Positions 1 through 6,644 of a stretch of 13,027 nucleotides of DNA are shown here, one piece after another. Source of the DNA: Clostridia bacterium (lineage in GTDB: Bacteria > Bacillota_A > Clostridia > Oscillospirales > CAG-272). A program made the translations under genes and the position numbers. The notes below the pieces were generated by a model. That model had not been told where the DNA came from. It saw nothing but the letters and a program-made list of their open reading frames with translations, and ran no database searches. Each line of letters opens with the position of its first letter. The first letter of the stretch is position 1. The stretch covers positions 1 through 13,027 of the forward strand of contig JAGBUD010000067.1 of assembly GCA_017630995.1 (NCBI GenBank). The letters are read 5' to 3'.

Positions 1-160
1 CTCCCTTGGGCGAAAGATAGGTTCTTTTCGAGCCAAGCTCGTCAACGATAATTCCCTCCACGCTCCGCTCTGCCGCCGATGCGTGCTGCGGAAACGCGAA
101 GAATGAAAAGGAAAGAACAAGCAGCAGCACCAGCGACGTTTTGGTTAACGTTTTTTGCAT
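1..160 (-). CDS. Secreted protein of unknown function, N-terminal part only (cut by window edge)
   Basis: The minus strand reads 53 codons from an ATG at 160-158 to the window edge without a stop. The start is fixed by a near-perfect ribosome binding site, AAGGAGG at 173-167, six bases before the ATG. Residues 1-9 are polar with two lysines (MQKTLTKTS), residues 10-23 form a hydrophobic core rich in Leu, Val and Phe, and A27-S28-A29 is a typical signal peptidase I site, so the product should be exported. The mature part visible (about residues 30-53, starting AERSVEGIIVDELG) is too short to identify. A promoter lies immediately upstream at 182-210. It is a separate unit from the two-gene operon to its right, which ends at a terminator at 271-303. 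Function cannot be stated from this fragment. Confidence 0.8.
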   Translation of the reverse strand, partial: MQKTLTKTSLVLLLVLSFSFFAFPQHASAAERSVEGIIVDELGSKRTYLSPKG

Positions 161-181
161 TTCACACCTCCTTACGTGAAA

Positions 182-210
182 ATTATACACCGCTTTTCCG
201 ATTTCTTCAA
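182..210 (-). promoter_or_regulatory. Sigma-A type promoter of the truncated secreted-protein gene
   Basis: On the minus strand the box TTGAAG (210-205) is followed by a 17-base spacer and a perfect TATAAT (187-182). Transcription should start near 175, giving a very short leader of about 15 bases that consists almost only of the ribosome binding site. The strong -10, ideal spacing and position just before the gene support the call; the -35 matches consensus at four of six bases. Confidence 0.65.
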
Positions 211-270
211 TGCAAAAAATAAGGTATAAAAGAGAGGATTTGGAAGCTGAATTGCAACTCTTTCACAAAG

Positions 271-303
271 AAAAAACGGCAAAGGCGACTTTCGCCTTTG
301 CCG
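271..303 (-). terminator. Intrinsic terminator of the oxidoreductase / TIM-barrel operon
   Basis: A perfect 12-bp stem (277-288 paired with 292-303, CGGCAAAGGCGA against its complement) with a 3-base loop is followed, in minus-strand reading, by six T residues (276-271). It begins 20 bases after the stop codon of the TIM-barrel gene. The run of T lies on the minus-strand side only, so it terminates the gene pair at 323-2352. Confidence 0.9.
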
Positions 304-322
304 TGATAAAGCTTTGATTTTA

Positions 323-1159
323 TTAAATTCCGAACGTTTCCTTGAGGTAATTGCGCGAAATTCTTGCCGCCTCAAGCTCGCCAACCTCGTATGCTTGGTC
401 TTGCTCAACGATGAGAATTTCGGTTCCGCACTCCTCACACGCGGCGAGAATCTTTGCAAAATTCTGTCTTCCGCTGCCGAGGGGGCAGAACTTAAAGCCG
501 TTTTCCTCGCGGGTTCCCTTTTTCTCGCTCTTTCCCTCGTTATCAATAAGCTCGTATGCGGGGCCGCCGCCGAGCTTTTGGCAGGTGAAATCCTTGAGGT
601 GAACGATATCGACTCTGCCGCTGAACTGCTTTATTTTTTCCACGGGGTCAAGGCCTGCGTAGTGAACCCAGCAGGTATCTAATTCGGGGAATATTTTTTC
701 CTCGTCTATAGCCTCGAATATGTAATCGTGCAGATATTTTCCATTATATTTTTCAAACTCAAATTCGTGGTTATGGTATCCGAGAATCATACCGTTTTGG
801 GCGAAGATATCAGCCGCGCGCTTAAATCTCGCAAGGCTCTTTTCCCACTCGGGCGTTCCTGCCAATTTTTCTTTCTCGTACCAAGGAATTACACTGTATT
901 TTACGCCAAATCCCTTGAGAAATTCACACTTTTCGTTGGGATTTTCGTCAAAGAAATCAAGTGCTTGGTGCACAGACACGCATTTGAGTCCGTACTTATC
1001 GAGAATTCCCTTTATTTCTGCAGAGGTTTTTCCGTAATATCCCGCAAATTCAACGTACTCGTAGCCCATTTCGGCAACTGCCTTGAGCGTTCCCTCAAAA
1101 TCGTCTGCCATTGAATTTCTGACTCCGTAGAGCTGAAGACCTATCTTAAAGTTTTTCAT
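323..1159 (-). CDS. Sugar phosphate isomerase/epimerase-like TIM barrel protein (AP endonuclease 2 / xylose isomerase-like fold)
   Basis: The 278-residue product has the length and order of motifs of the xylose isomerase-like TIM barrel superfamily. It opens with GLQLYGVR (7-14), the first barrel strand. GYHNHEFEF (127-135), LDTCW (160-164), HLKDF (187-191), PLGSG (226-230) and VEQD (251-254) follow. By family comparison E132, D161, H187 and E252 are the likely divalent-metal ligands; this assignment is inference. Members isomerise or epimerise sugars, keto-sugars and inosose derivatives in the cytoplasm, and the sequence does not reveal the substrate. No signal peptide is present. The start is supported by AAGGAG eight bases upstream of the ATG. 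Only 11 bases separate it from the Gfo/Idh/MocA gene upstream, so both are probably one mRNA, and a terminator follows 20 bases after the stop. Such pairs often work together on sugars or polyols, the dehydrogenase producing a keto intermediate for the isomerase. Confidence 0.85.
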   Translation of the reverse strand: MKNFKIGLQLYGVRNSMADDFEGTLKAVAEMGYEYVEFAGYYGKTSAEIKGILDKYGLKCVSVHQALDFFDENPNEKCEFLKGFGVKYSVIPWYEKEKLAGTPEWEKSLARFKRAADIFAQNGMILGYHNHEFEFEKYNGKYLHDYIFEAIDEEKIFPELDTCWVHYAGLDPVEKIKQFSGRVDIVHLKDFTCQKLGGGPAYELIDNEGKSEKKGTREENGFKFCPLGSGRQNFAKILAACEECGTEILIVEQDQAYEVGELEAARISRNYLKETFGI

Positions 1160-1170
1160 TACGCTTCTCC

Positions 1171-2352
1171 TTAAATTTCGGGAATTTCTATCTCTACCTC
1201 GCGTCCGAGATTCGCGGACTCGGCAATCGCGGAAAGGATAGCCTGATTATAGATGATTTCGGAGGTGGGAATGGGTGCGCTCTCACCGTTCTTAACCGCG
1301 TCAACAAAGGTTCTTATCTTCTTATCGAAGTTCGAGGGAGCGCCCTCCTTTTCGGTGAAGTTATCTATTACGGTTTCAACCTGCTCGCCCGCAACCTCGT
1401 GATAGAGCGTGAGGGGACCGCCAACGCTTCCGTTCCAGCACTCCGTTGAGGGAATGCGAAGTCCGCCCTTCGTTCCGTAGATAAGCGTGTCACCGCTTGT
1501 GTTAAAGTTCATCGCCCAAGAGATGCGAAAATCGACAACGATATCACCCTCAAGACGAATGAACGCTGCCGCAAAGTCGTCTACCTCGAATTTATCTGCA
1601 TATTCGGGGTGAGAGGTTTTTACGTAGTTGGAGTAAGCGGGATCCTTGCCGAAGAATGCGGATTTATATCCCGAAACGGTGAGAGGCTTGGGATTTCCGA
1701 GTGCGTTAAGCACCATATCGAGAGAATAGCAGCCTATATCGGCAAGAGCACCGAGGCCCGCGGTTTTATCCTCAATAAAGGTTGTTCCAAATGGGGTAGG
1801 AATTCCTCTGCGGCGGCCGCCACCGGTTTGAACGTAATAAACCTTTCCGAGAGCGCCCGACTGAACTATTCTCTTGACGAGCTTCATATTTTCGTCCATT
1901 CTGGGCTGAAATCCGATGGAAAGAATTTTGCCGCTTCTCTTCTCTGCTCTCATAACCTCAACCGCTTCCTCGAGCGTTACCGTGAAGGGCTTTTCGAGAA
2001 GAACGTGAAGTCCCGCATTGAGAGCTTCAATCGCGCAAGGCGCGTGCTGACGGTTATAGGTGCATATCGTAACCGCGTCAAGTGCGAGCGATTTATCAGC
2101 AATCATTTCTGCACCGCTATTATAGCATTTTACGTTTTCAACGCCGAATTTTTTGAAAAAGGCTTCTGCCTTTCCGGGTATCAAATCCGCACCCGCAACC
2201 ACGTCAACGTCGGGCTGCTTTGTAAGAGATGCGAGATGGCTTTCCGCAATCCAGCCCGTTCCTATTATTCCTATTCTGACTCTTTTGCTTGCGTCAACGG
2301 TTTTTACTTCATTATTTTCCTTGAAAGCATCAAGGCTACTTACCATTGCCAT
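1171..2352 (-). CDS. Gfo/Idh/MocA family NAD(P)-dependent oxidoreductase
   Basis: The 393-residue protein has an N-terminal Rossmann fold with GTGWIA (31-36) inside VRIGIIGTGWIAESH, and the signature LEKPF (118-122) whose E119-K120-P121 is the family hallmark. The substrate domain contains ADIGCYSLD (203-211): D204 is conserved, while the position usually held by histidine is Y208, as in the glucose-fructose oxidoreductase / dihydrodiol dehydrogenase branch. The enzyme should oxidise or reduce a sugar or polyol with a nicotinamide cofactor in the cytoplasm; the substrate is unknown. About 24 residues precede the first strand, slightly longer than usual. The chosen ATG has AAGGAG eight bases upstream, whereas the in-frame M3 is less well placed. 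It is the first gene of the pair and has its own promoter at 2420-2448. The TIM-barrel gene follows after 11 bases. Confidence 0.9.
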   Translation of the reverse strand: MAMVSSLDAFKENNEVKTVDASKRVRIGIIGTGWIAESHLASLTKQPDVDVVAGADLIPGKAEAFFKKFGVENVKCYNSGAEMIADKSLALDAVTICTYNRQHAPCAIEALNAGLHVLLEKPFTVTLEEAVEVMRAEKRSGKILSIGFQPRMDENMKLVKRIVQSGALGKVYYVQTGGGRRRGIPTPFGTTFIEDKTAGLGALADIGCYSLDMVLNALGNPKPLTVSGYKSAFFGKDPAYSNYVKTSHPEYADKFEVDDFAAAFIRLEGDIVVDFRISWAMNFNTSGDTLIYGTKGGLRIPSTECWNGSVGGPLTLYHEVAGEQVETVIDNFTEKEGAPSNFDKKIRTFVDAVKNGESAPIPTSEIIYNQAILSAIAESANLGREVEIEIPEI

Positions 2353-2419
2353 ATTATTTCTCCTTAAAACAAATTATTCGTATCAAAATCAGCGGCAACA
2401 AACGCCACCTTATACGTTT

Positions 2420-2448
2420 ATTATACACTCCAATTTTTTACATCGCAA
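2420..2448 (-). promoter_or_regulatory. Sigma-A type promoter of the oxidoreductase / TIM-barrel operon
   Basis: Minus-strand reading gives TTGCGA (2448-2443), a 17-base spacer and a perfect TATAAT (2425-2420). The expected start near 2413 leaves a leader of about 60 bases before the ATG at 2352. A weak imperfect hairpin (GTGGC ... GCCGC) lies in this leader, but I do not assign it a role. Confidence 0.65.
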
Positions 2449-2621
2449 ATTAAATTTTATCTCATATTTGAACAATATTGACTTTTTCTTTTACAACGTC
2501 GCGTATCTGTTTGGCAAGGCGAGCTTGCAAGGCAGTTGTCGGATTTAGGTGAATTTTATAATAAAATAAAAAAAGACCGCTTTACCCTTTCTTGCGTCTG
2601 TTCGAGATGATTGGATTTACG

Positions 2622-2647
2622 ATTGTGCAAAAAAATTGTGCAAAAAG
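2622..2647. repeat. Tandem 13-bp direct repeat upstream of the surface-protein promoter
   Basis: Two adjacent copies, ATTGTGCAAAAAA (2622-2634) and ATTGTGCAAAAAG (2635-2647), differ only in the last base. They lie about 34 bases upstream of the -10 element at 2686-2691. Tandem sites in this position are often binding sites for an activator or regulator, but the cognate protein is unknown. Slippage in A-rich DNA is an alternative origin. Confidence 0.55.
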
Positions 2648-2680
2648 AAATACTAAAAGACAAAGATTTTAAATGTTTGC

Positions 2681-2691
2681 TGTTATATAAT
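2681..2691 (+). promoter_or_regulatory. Putative promoter (-10 region) of the large secreted-protein gene
   Basis: The stretch TGTTATATAAT contains a perfect TATAAT (2686-2691) and, in an alternative register, an extended -10 TGT-TATATA (2681-2689). No good -35 hexamer is found 16-18 bases upstream (the sequence there is AAGATT-like), so transcription may rely on the extended -10 or on an activator. The expected start is near 2698, leaving a leader of about 67 bases. Confidence 0.45.
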
Positions 2692-2697
2692 ATATAG

Positions 2698-2714
2698 TGT
2701 TGTGTTTTACAACA
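2698..2714. promoter_or_regulatory. Small palindrome at the predicted transcription start, possible operator
   Basis: TGTTGT (2698-2703) and ACAACA (2709-2714) form a perfect 6-bp inverted repeat with a 5-base centre. It overlaps the predicted transcription start of the surface-protein gene, a common operator position. It could equally form a short hairpin at the 5' end of the mRNA. No regulator can be named. Confidence 0.35.
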
Positions 2715-2764
2715 TTCGAGATATCAATTTAATAAAATAAATTTATGAAAGGAAAAAACTGAAA

Positions 2765-5700
2765 ATGAAAAAGTTTTCAAAAGTGTTGCTTCTTTTGCTT
2801 GCAGTTATAGCCGTTATGACCGCGCTTACGGTAACCGCACTTGCTGCTGACGCTGAAGAAGAAACAGTGACGAGGGGCGAGCCCTACGTAGTTGACGTTA
2901 TTTGGAGCAGTAACAACTACGAAAACCCCGACGACTTTGAGGCTCAAGTTGAACGTGGATACGTAAAGAACGTCTCCACCAAAGCGGGTATATATCTGCC
3001 TGCCAAGTCCATAGACGGCAACAGATACGTTATTCTCGCGCACGACGGTCTTACAACCACCAGCGGAGGATATGAGAACATCACTTCAAGCGGATTGGGC
3101 TCAAAGAAGTATAACGTCGAATCGTATCCTTATATGTCTTTCGATATGGACGTTATGACTCCCGATGCCGTAAACGGTTATCAGCTCACAGCTTCCGTTA
3201 CTCCGAGATTCTACGGAGCATACGGTGACCACGGCAACACCACCGGCGCGAAGGTTTCCATCGGTACTCTCAATCTTCCCGCTACGGCTTACGAGTGGCA
3301 TCACGTAACGATTGTTTACAAGTTTGGCATTAAAACCGTTGAACTCAACAAGATTCCTGTTCTTGAATATTCGGGATACGTTGACGGAAATCTCGTTATC
3401 GAGAAGACCGAAATTGAGCTTACCGGTACTGCTTGGAATTACTACGTTAACTTTGACTCAAACGGCGCTCTCAACAAGGGCGTTAGCAAGCTTGGAGATT
3501 GCTCCAGTGTTTACCTCGGAGCAATGGTATTCTATGCAACGGAAACCTTGAATCCCAATGACGGTAAAACCGCTATTGACAATTTCAAGATGTCAGCATT
3601 CCCGGAAGGATACACCGAGGATGAGATTGCTAACTACTACAACAAGGACGGAGGCTATCAGCCTCCCTTTGGTCAGCATATAGCGACCATAACCGATGCA
3701 AACGGCGTTCCTACCTATTATGACGATATCAATAAAGCAATTAAGGCAGCTAACGTGGGCGAAACCATTCAGCTTGCAACTGACGTTAGCGGCACTGTTG
3801 TTGTTGACAAGGCAATTACAATTGATACCAACAAATACGACGCAAACGGCGCTGCTACCGGTACGTTCTATACGATAAACTGCACATCAAACGCAATGGC
3901 ACCCAGCACCGCTAACGGTAAGATAACCTTTACCAGTGCCGGTGAAAAGACGACGTTTGTTTACTGGGACCTTTGCATGACCTGCATGACTGACGGTTGT
4001 TCACATGACGGTAAAGACTGCACCTGTACCTGCGGTGCGACAGTTCCCGGTCACAAGATGTATCTTGATACAGTTGCAGTTCTCGGAACTAACGTTGTTT
4101 ACGGTGGCGAAATTCCCACCTTTGAAATGAAGGACGGCGTTGCTACCACGTTTGTCGGATGGTCAAGAACTCTTGGCGGCAAGGTTGAAGAGCTCACCAT
4201 TACCGAAGATGATATCGCAAACGGCTGGGTTGCTTTCTACCCCGTTTATGATAGCGTAACTTACACCTTTGAGGTAACCACCTCGGCAGGTATAAAATCC
4301 TACCATAAGGCAGACGAGTTTGCAAGTCTTTTCACTACCGTTTCGAGCGGTTCGACAATCAAGCTTCTTCGCGACCTTGATACCAACGTTGGAACAATTG
4401 AGTTTTCGGTTAAGAAGACCATCACCCTCGACCTTAACGGCTACGACATCAGAAGATGCTACGTTTACGGTACTTCTTATAAGTACGTTAACGGTGACAC
4501 CACCGATGAGGTTATCGAAACGGTTTCCGCAGGAAATTATAACCTTTTCAGTGTTAATACGGTAACGGGTGTTAACTTCACCGTAACCTCATCTCGCCCC
4601 GGCTCCGATTTCCACATAACCGCTCTTAATGCTAACACTTGGTATAACGAGGACGGAACAATCGCTAAACGCGAGGGTGTGGAAACAAACTATTCCCGTT
4701 TTATTTACATAAACAAGGCCACTACCACCGTTAATATCAACAACGTTTCACTTTATGCAACCAGCTTTATTTACGACGGACACGCTACACTCAAAAATGT
4801 AAACGTTACGATAAATGACGCATATCTTTACAGAATTATCCGCTCCGACAAGACGGTTAAAAACGATCAGGCAGCGTTCTATTTCTGTACAAAGTACGGA
4901 AATCTTACCGTTTCAAACACCAAAATTTTCGACGGTGCATCAAAAGAAGGAACTTATTTCCTTTACACAAAATCCGCGCAGACGAATATGCAGGGTTCAA
5001 TAATCTTTACCGACTGCGATATTATCTTCACTAATAAGATCGGAAATGCATCATACTACTTTGCAACCGAATCCGAATCCGAAACTCATAGATACGAATT
5101 CGTCAACTGCCGCCTTTACAGAGTAAAGACCACCGATACTCTTGGTCCTTACTTGAGCGATGGAACCTACGTTACGGAAGACGCACTCAAGGTCATAAGA
5201 CTTGAAACCGGTCTTTCTGCAAAAAGCGTAAGACACAATATTACCTACACAATTCCCGCTTCCTTTGCATACGCGATAGACGAGGCTACAGGATATCCCG
5301 TGTTCAATATGGAAACCACGGAATTTGAAGCAACATTCTCTTATAAGATTACAAGCGCGCATGCTGTTAACTGGTACGACGCAAACGGAAATCTTGTTGA
5401 AACCACCTACGTATCCAATGGCGACACCGCAGTTGGACCCGAGCTCACCTACACCATAGAGAACGAGTTTTACAGAAAAGGTAAGTACGTTTGGGGCGAT
5501 GCAGACGGAAATCTTGCTAACCTCGTTATAGACGGAAGTGCAGAAGAATATAACTTCTATGCTTACCGCGAGATTGACGGAAAGGTTGACTATGCAGCTG
5601 CAATTAACGGCGCACAGCTCTCACTTATCTACTACGTTCAGTTCCACACAGTATTCTATCTCCCCGTTGTTGACGGAATGGACGCTCCCACTGTTAGCGG

Positions 5701-6505
5701 TGCAAGCAAAGGCAACGTAGTTTACATCAACGGCGAGGCTTACTGGTCTTACACCTATTGGATGAGCACAACTACGCTCTTCAACGACAAAACCTCAACA
5801 GTTTCCTACACTGTTGACGGTGTTAACTACGAAAAGAAAGTTACGTTCAGCGGACTTCTTTACGCAGAGCTTGTTCTTAAAAATGCAGACTACACAAACG
5901 AATACGCTTCTGTTGCTAACATGGTAAGATACGTAAGAGAGGCTCTTGAAGCAGCGAGCGACACCACGCACGCAGCAAAGATAGAAGAGCTTATAGGAAC
6001 TGCAAATGCAGACGGCTCAACCACAGGCGGTATCTACAGTCTTCCCGCATACGTTACCGAATACGAGAACGTAGAGAGCAACGTAGAAGCTCTCGCACCC
6101 TACATTTCAAGCCTTCAGTATAACCTTGCGGGCTCAAGCATTAACTTTGCTATGTATCTCACCGAGAAGGCAAAGACGGACAATATAAGAATAACCCTTA
6201 CCTGCGGTAGCGTTGTTCCCGGTGTTTACACCGATGCTGATGCAAACGGAAATCCTAGAAAGTGGGATTACTGGACTGCACACAACATCAAGGTTTACGA
6301 CATAATCAAGCCTATGACTATCACCATCACCGTTCCCGGTGTTGCTGATGCAGAGTCCGAGGATGCAACAACGGCTGATACCGTTATCACTGCAACCTTC
6401 TCTATCGGTGCATACATTGAAGCAAACCCCGACGTTGAGGTTGTTAAGGCGCTCTACGCATTCGGTGTTTCCGCAAAAGCATACAGAGAATCTCTTGGCG
6501 GCTGA
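2765..6505 (+). CDS. Very large modular secreted protein (LamG-like, InlB-like, beta-helix-like modules)
   Basis: The 1246-residue product begins with a clear signal peptide: K2, K3 and K6, a Leu/Val/Ala core at 7-26, and cleavage probably after A25-L26-A27. Visible parts in order are a LamG/concanavalin-like stretch (about 60-280, ending AIDNFKM); a block with the pattern TIQLATD...ITID (309-359); a Cys/His-rich knot (404-430); an InlB B-repeat-like segment containing FVGWS (about 433-502); a second TIKLLRD...ITLDLNGYD block (502-562) leading into a beta-helix-like region (about 563-815); another InlB-like segment (856-937); and a C-terminal module that seems duplicated (945-1066 and 1108-1246). 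DA(N/D)GN-type turns recur. No LPXTG, SLH domain, dockerin or terminal membrane helix is seen, so it is probably released or held at the surface non-covalently. The ribosome binding site AAAGGA lies rather far (about 11 bases) from the ATG. It is the only plus-strand gene, so it is probably monocistronic. A role in adhesion or glycan binding is a guess; no catalytic motif was recognised. Confidence 0.85.
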   Translation: MKKFSKVLLLLLAVIAVMTALTVTALAADAEEETVTRGEPYVVDVIWSSNNYENPDDFEAQVERGYVKNVSTKAGIYLPAKSIDGNRYVILAHDGLTTTSGGYENITSSGLGSKKYNVESYPYMSFDMDVMTPDAVNGYQLTASVTPRFYGAYGDHGNTTGAKVSIGTLNLPATAYEWHHVTIVYKFGIKTVELNKIPVLEYSGYVDGNLVIEKTEIELTGTAWNYYVNFDSNGALNKGVSKLGDCSSVYLGAMVFYATETLNPNDGKTAIDNFKMSAFPEGYTEDEIANYYNKDGGYQPPFGQHIATITDANGVPTYYDDINKAIKAANVGETIQLATDVSGTVVVDKAITIDTNKYDANGAATGTFYTINCTSNAMAPSTANGKITFTSAGEKTTFVYWDLCMTCMTDGCSHDGKDCTCTCGATVPGHKMYLDTVAVLGTNVVYGGEIPTFEMKDGVATTFVGWSRTLGGKVEELTITEDDIANGWVAFYPVYDSVTYTFEVTTSAGIKSYHKADEFASLFTTVSSGSTIKLLRDLDTNVGTIEFSVKKTITLDLNGYDIRRCYVYGTSYKYVNGDTTDEVIETVSAGNYNLFSVNTVTGVNFTVTSSRPGSDFHITALNANTWYNEDGTIAKREGVETNYSRFIYINKATTTVNINNVSLYATSFIYDGHATLKNVNVTINDAYLYRIIRSDKTVKNDQAAFYFCTKYGNLTVSNTKIFDGASKEGTYFLYTKSAQTNMQGSIIFTDCDIIFTNKIGNASYYFATESESETHRYEFVNCRLYRVKTTDTLGPYLSDGTYVTEDALKVIRLETGLSAKSVRHNITYTIPASFAYAIDEATGYPVFNMETTEFEATFSYKITSAHAVNWYDANGNLVETTYVSNGDTAVGPELTYTIENEFYRKGKYVWGDADGNLANLVIDGSAEEYNFYAYREIDGKVDYAAAINGAQLSLIYYVQFHTVFYLPVVDGMDAPTVSGASKGNVVYINGEAYWSYTYWMSTTTLFNDKTSTVSYTVDGVNYEKKVTFSGLLYAELVLKNADYTNEYASVANMVRYVREALEAASDTTHAAKIEELIGTANADGSTTGGIYSLPAYVTEYENVESNVEALAPYISSLQYNLAGSSINFAMYLTEKAKTDNIRITLTCGSVVPGVYTDADANGNPRKWDYWTAHNIKVYDIIKPMTITITVPGVADAESEDATTADTVITATFSIGAYIEANPDVEVVKALYAFGVSAKAYRESLGG

Positions 6506-6520
6506 TTTCAGCTAACTATT

Positions 6521-6541
6521 AAAAAATCCCGATTTCTCGGG
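6521..6541 (-). terminator. Second, minus-strand intrinsic terminator behind ridA
   Basis: In minus-strand reading CCCGA (6541-6537), a GAAA tetraloop and TCGGG (6532-6528) form a compact hairpin followed by A and six T (6526-6521). It would stop transcripts that read through the larger hairpin at 6599-6629 before they become antisense to the surface-protein gene. On the plus strand no T run follows it, so it is not a good terminator in that direction. Confidence 0.6.
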
Positions 6542-6598
6542 TAAACAAACAAAAATAAAATAAAGAAATAACACAAAAAGCATAATAACGATTGACCG

Positions 6599-6629
6599 AA
6601 AAGGGCGCGGAGTAAATCCGCGCCCTTTT
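6599..6629. terminator. Bidirectional intrinsic terminator between convergent genes
   Basis: A 13-bp perfect stem (6599-6611 with 6617-6629; core AAGGGCGCGGA) closes a 5-base loop. T runs follow on both strands: five T on the plus strand (6626-6630) and four on the minus strand. It lies 94 bases after the stop of the surface-protein gene and 15 bases after the ridA stop, so it can end both units. Confidence 0.9.
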
Positions 6630-6644
6630 TGGTTGATGTATTAT

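Larger units (their letters stand above)
2353..2764. other. Divergent intergenic region, 412 bases, no gene seen
   Basis: This AT-rich stretch lies between two divergently transcribed genes. I find no coding frame with a ribosome binding site, no tRNA and no riboswitch fold that I recognise. It holds a minus-strand promoter (2420-2448), a plus-strand -10 region (2681-2691), a 13-bp tandem repeat (2622-2647) and a small palindrome (2698-2714). The stretch 2449-2620 contains nothing I can assign apart from a 5-bp hairpin around 2515-2529 and A/T runs. Confidence 0.7.

Noticed and set aside
172..546. Minus-strand open frame of 124 codons overlapping the TIM-barrel gene
   Set aside because: It is very rich in Arg/Lys/Ser, crosses the terminator hairpin at 271-303 and lies in another frame of a well-supported gene.
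1609..2367. A 252-codon plus-strand open frame
   Set aside because: It runs antisense to the Gfo/Idh/MocA gene, has no ribosome binding site, no recognisable domain and an irregular composition; it is a shadow of the real gene.
2515..2529. Hairpin GCAAG-GCGAG-CTTGC in the divergent region
   Set aside because: The stem is only 5 bp, no T run follows on either strand, and no gene ends nearby, so it is not called a terminator.
2536..2562. Possible second plus-strand promoter (TTGTCG ... TATAAT)
   Set aside because: The spacer is only 15 bases and the element lies over 200 bases before the gene; A/T-rich DNA yields such matches by chance.
2353..2764. Riboswitch or small RNA in the long intergenic region
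   Set aside because: No conserved core of a known riboswitch class and no compact multi-stem fold was recognised by eye; a covariance-model (Rfam) search would be needed to call one.
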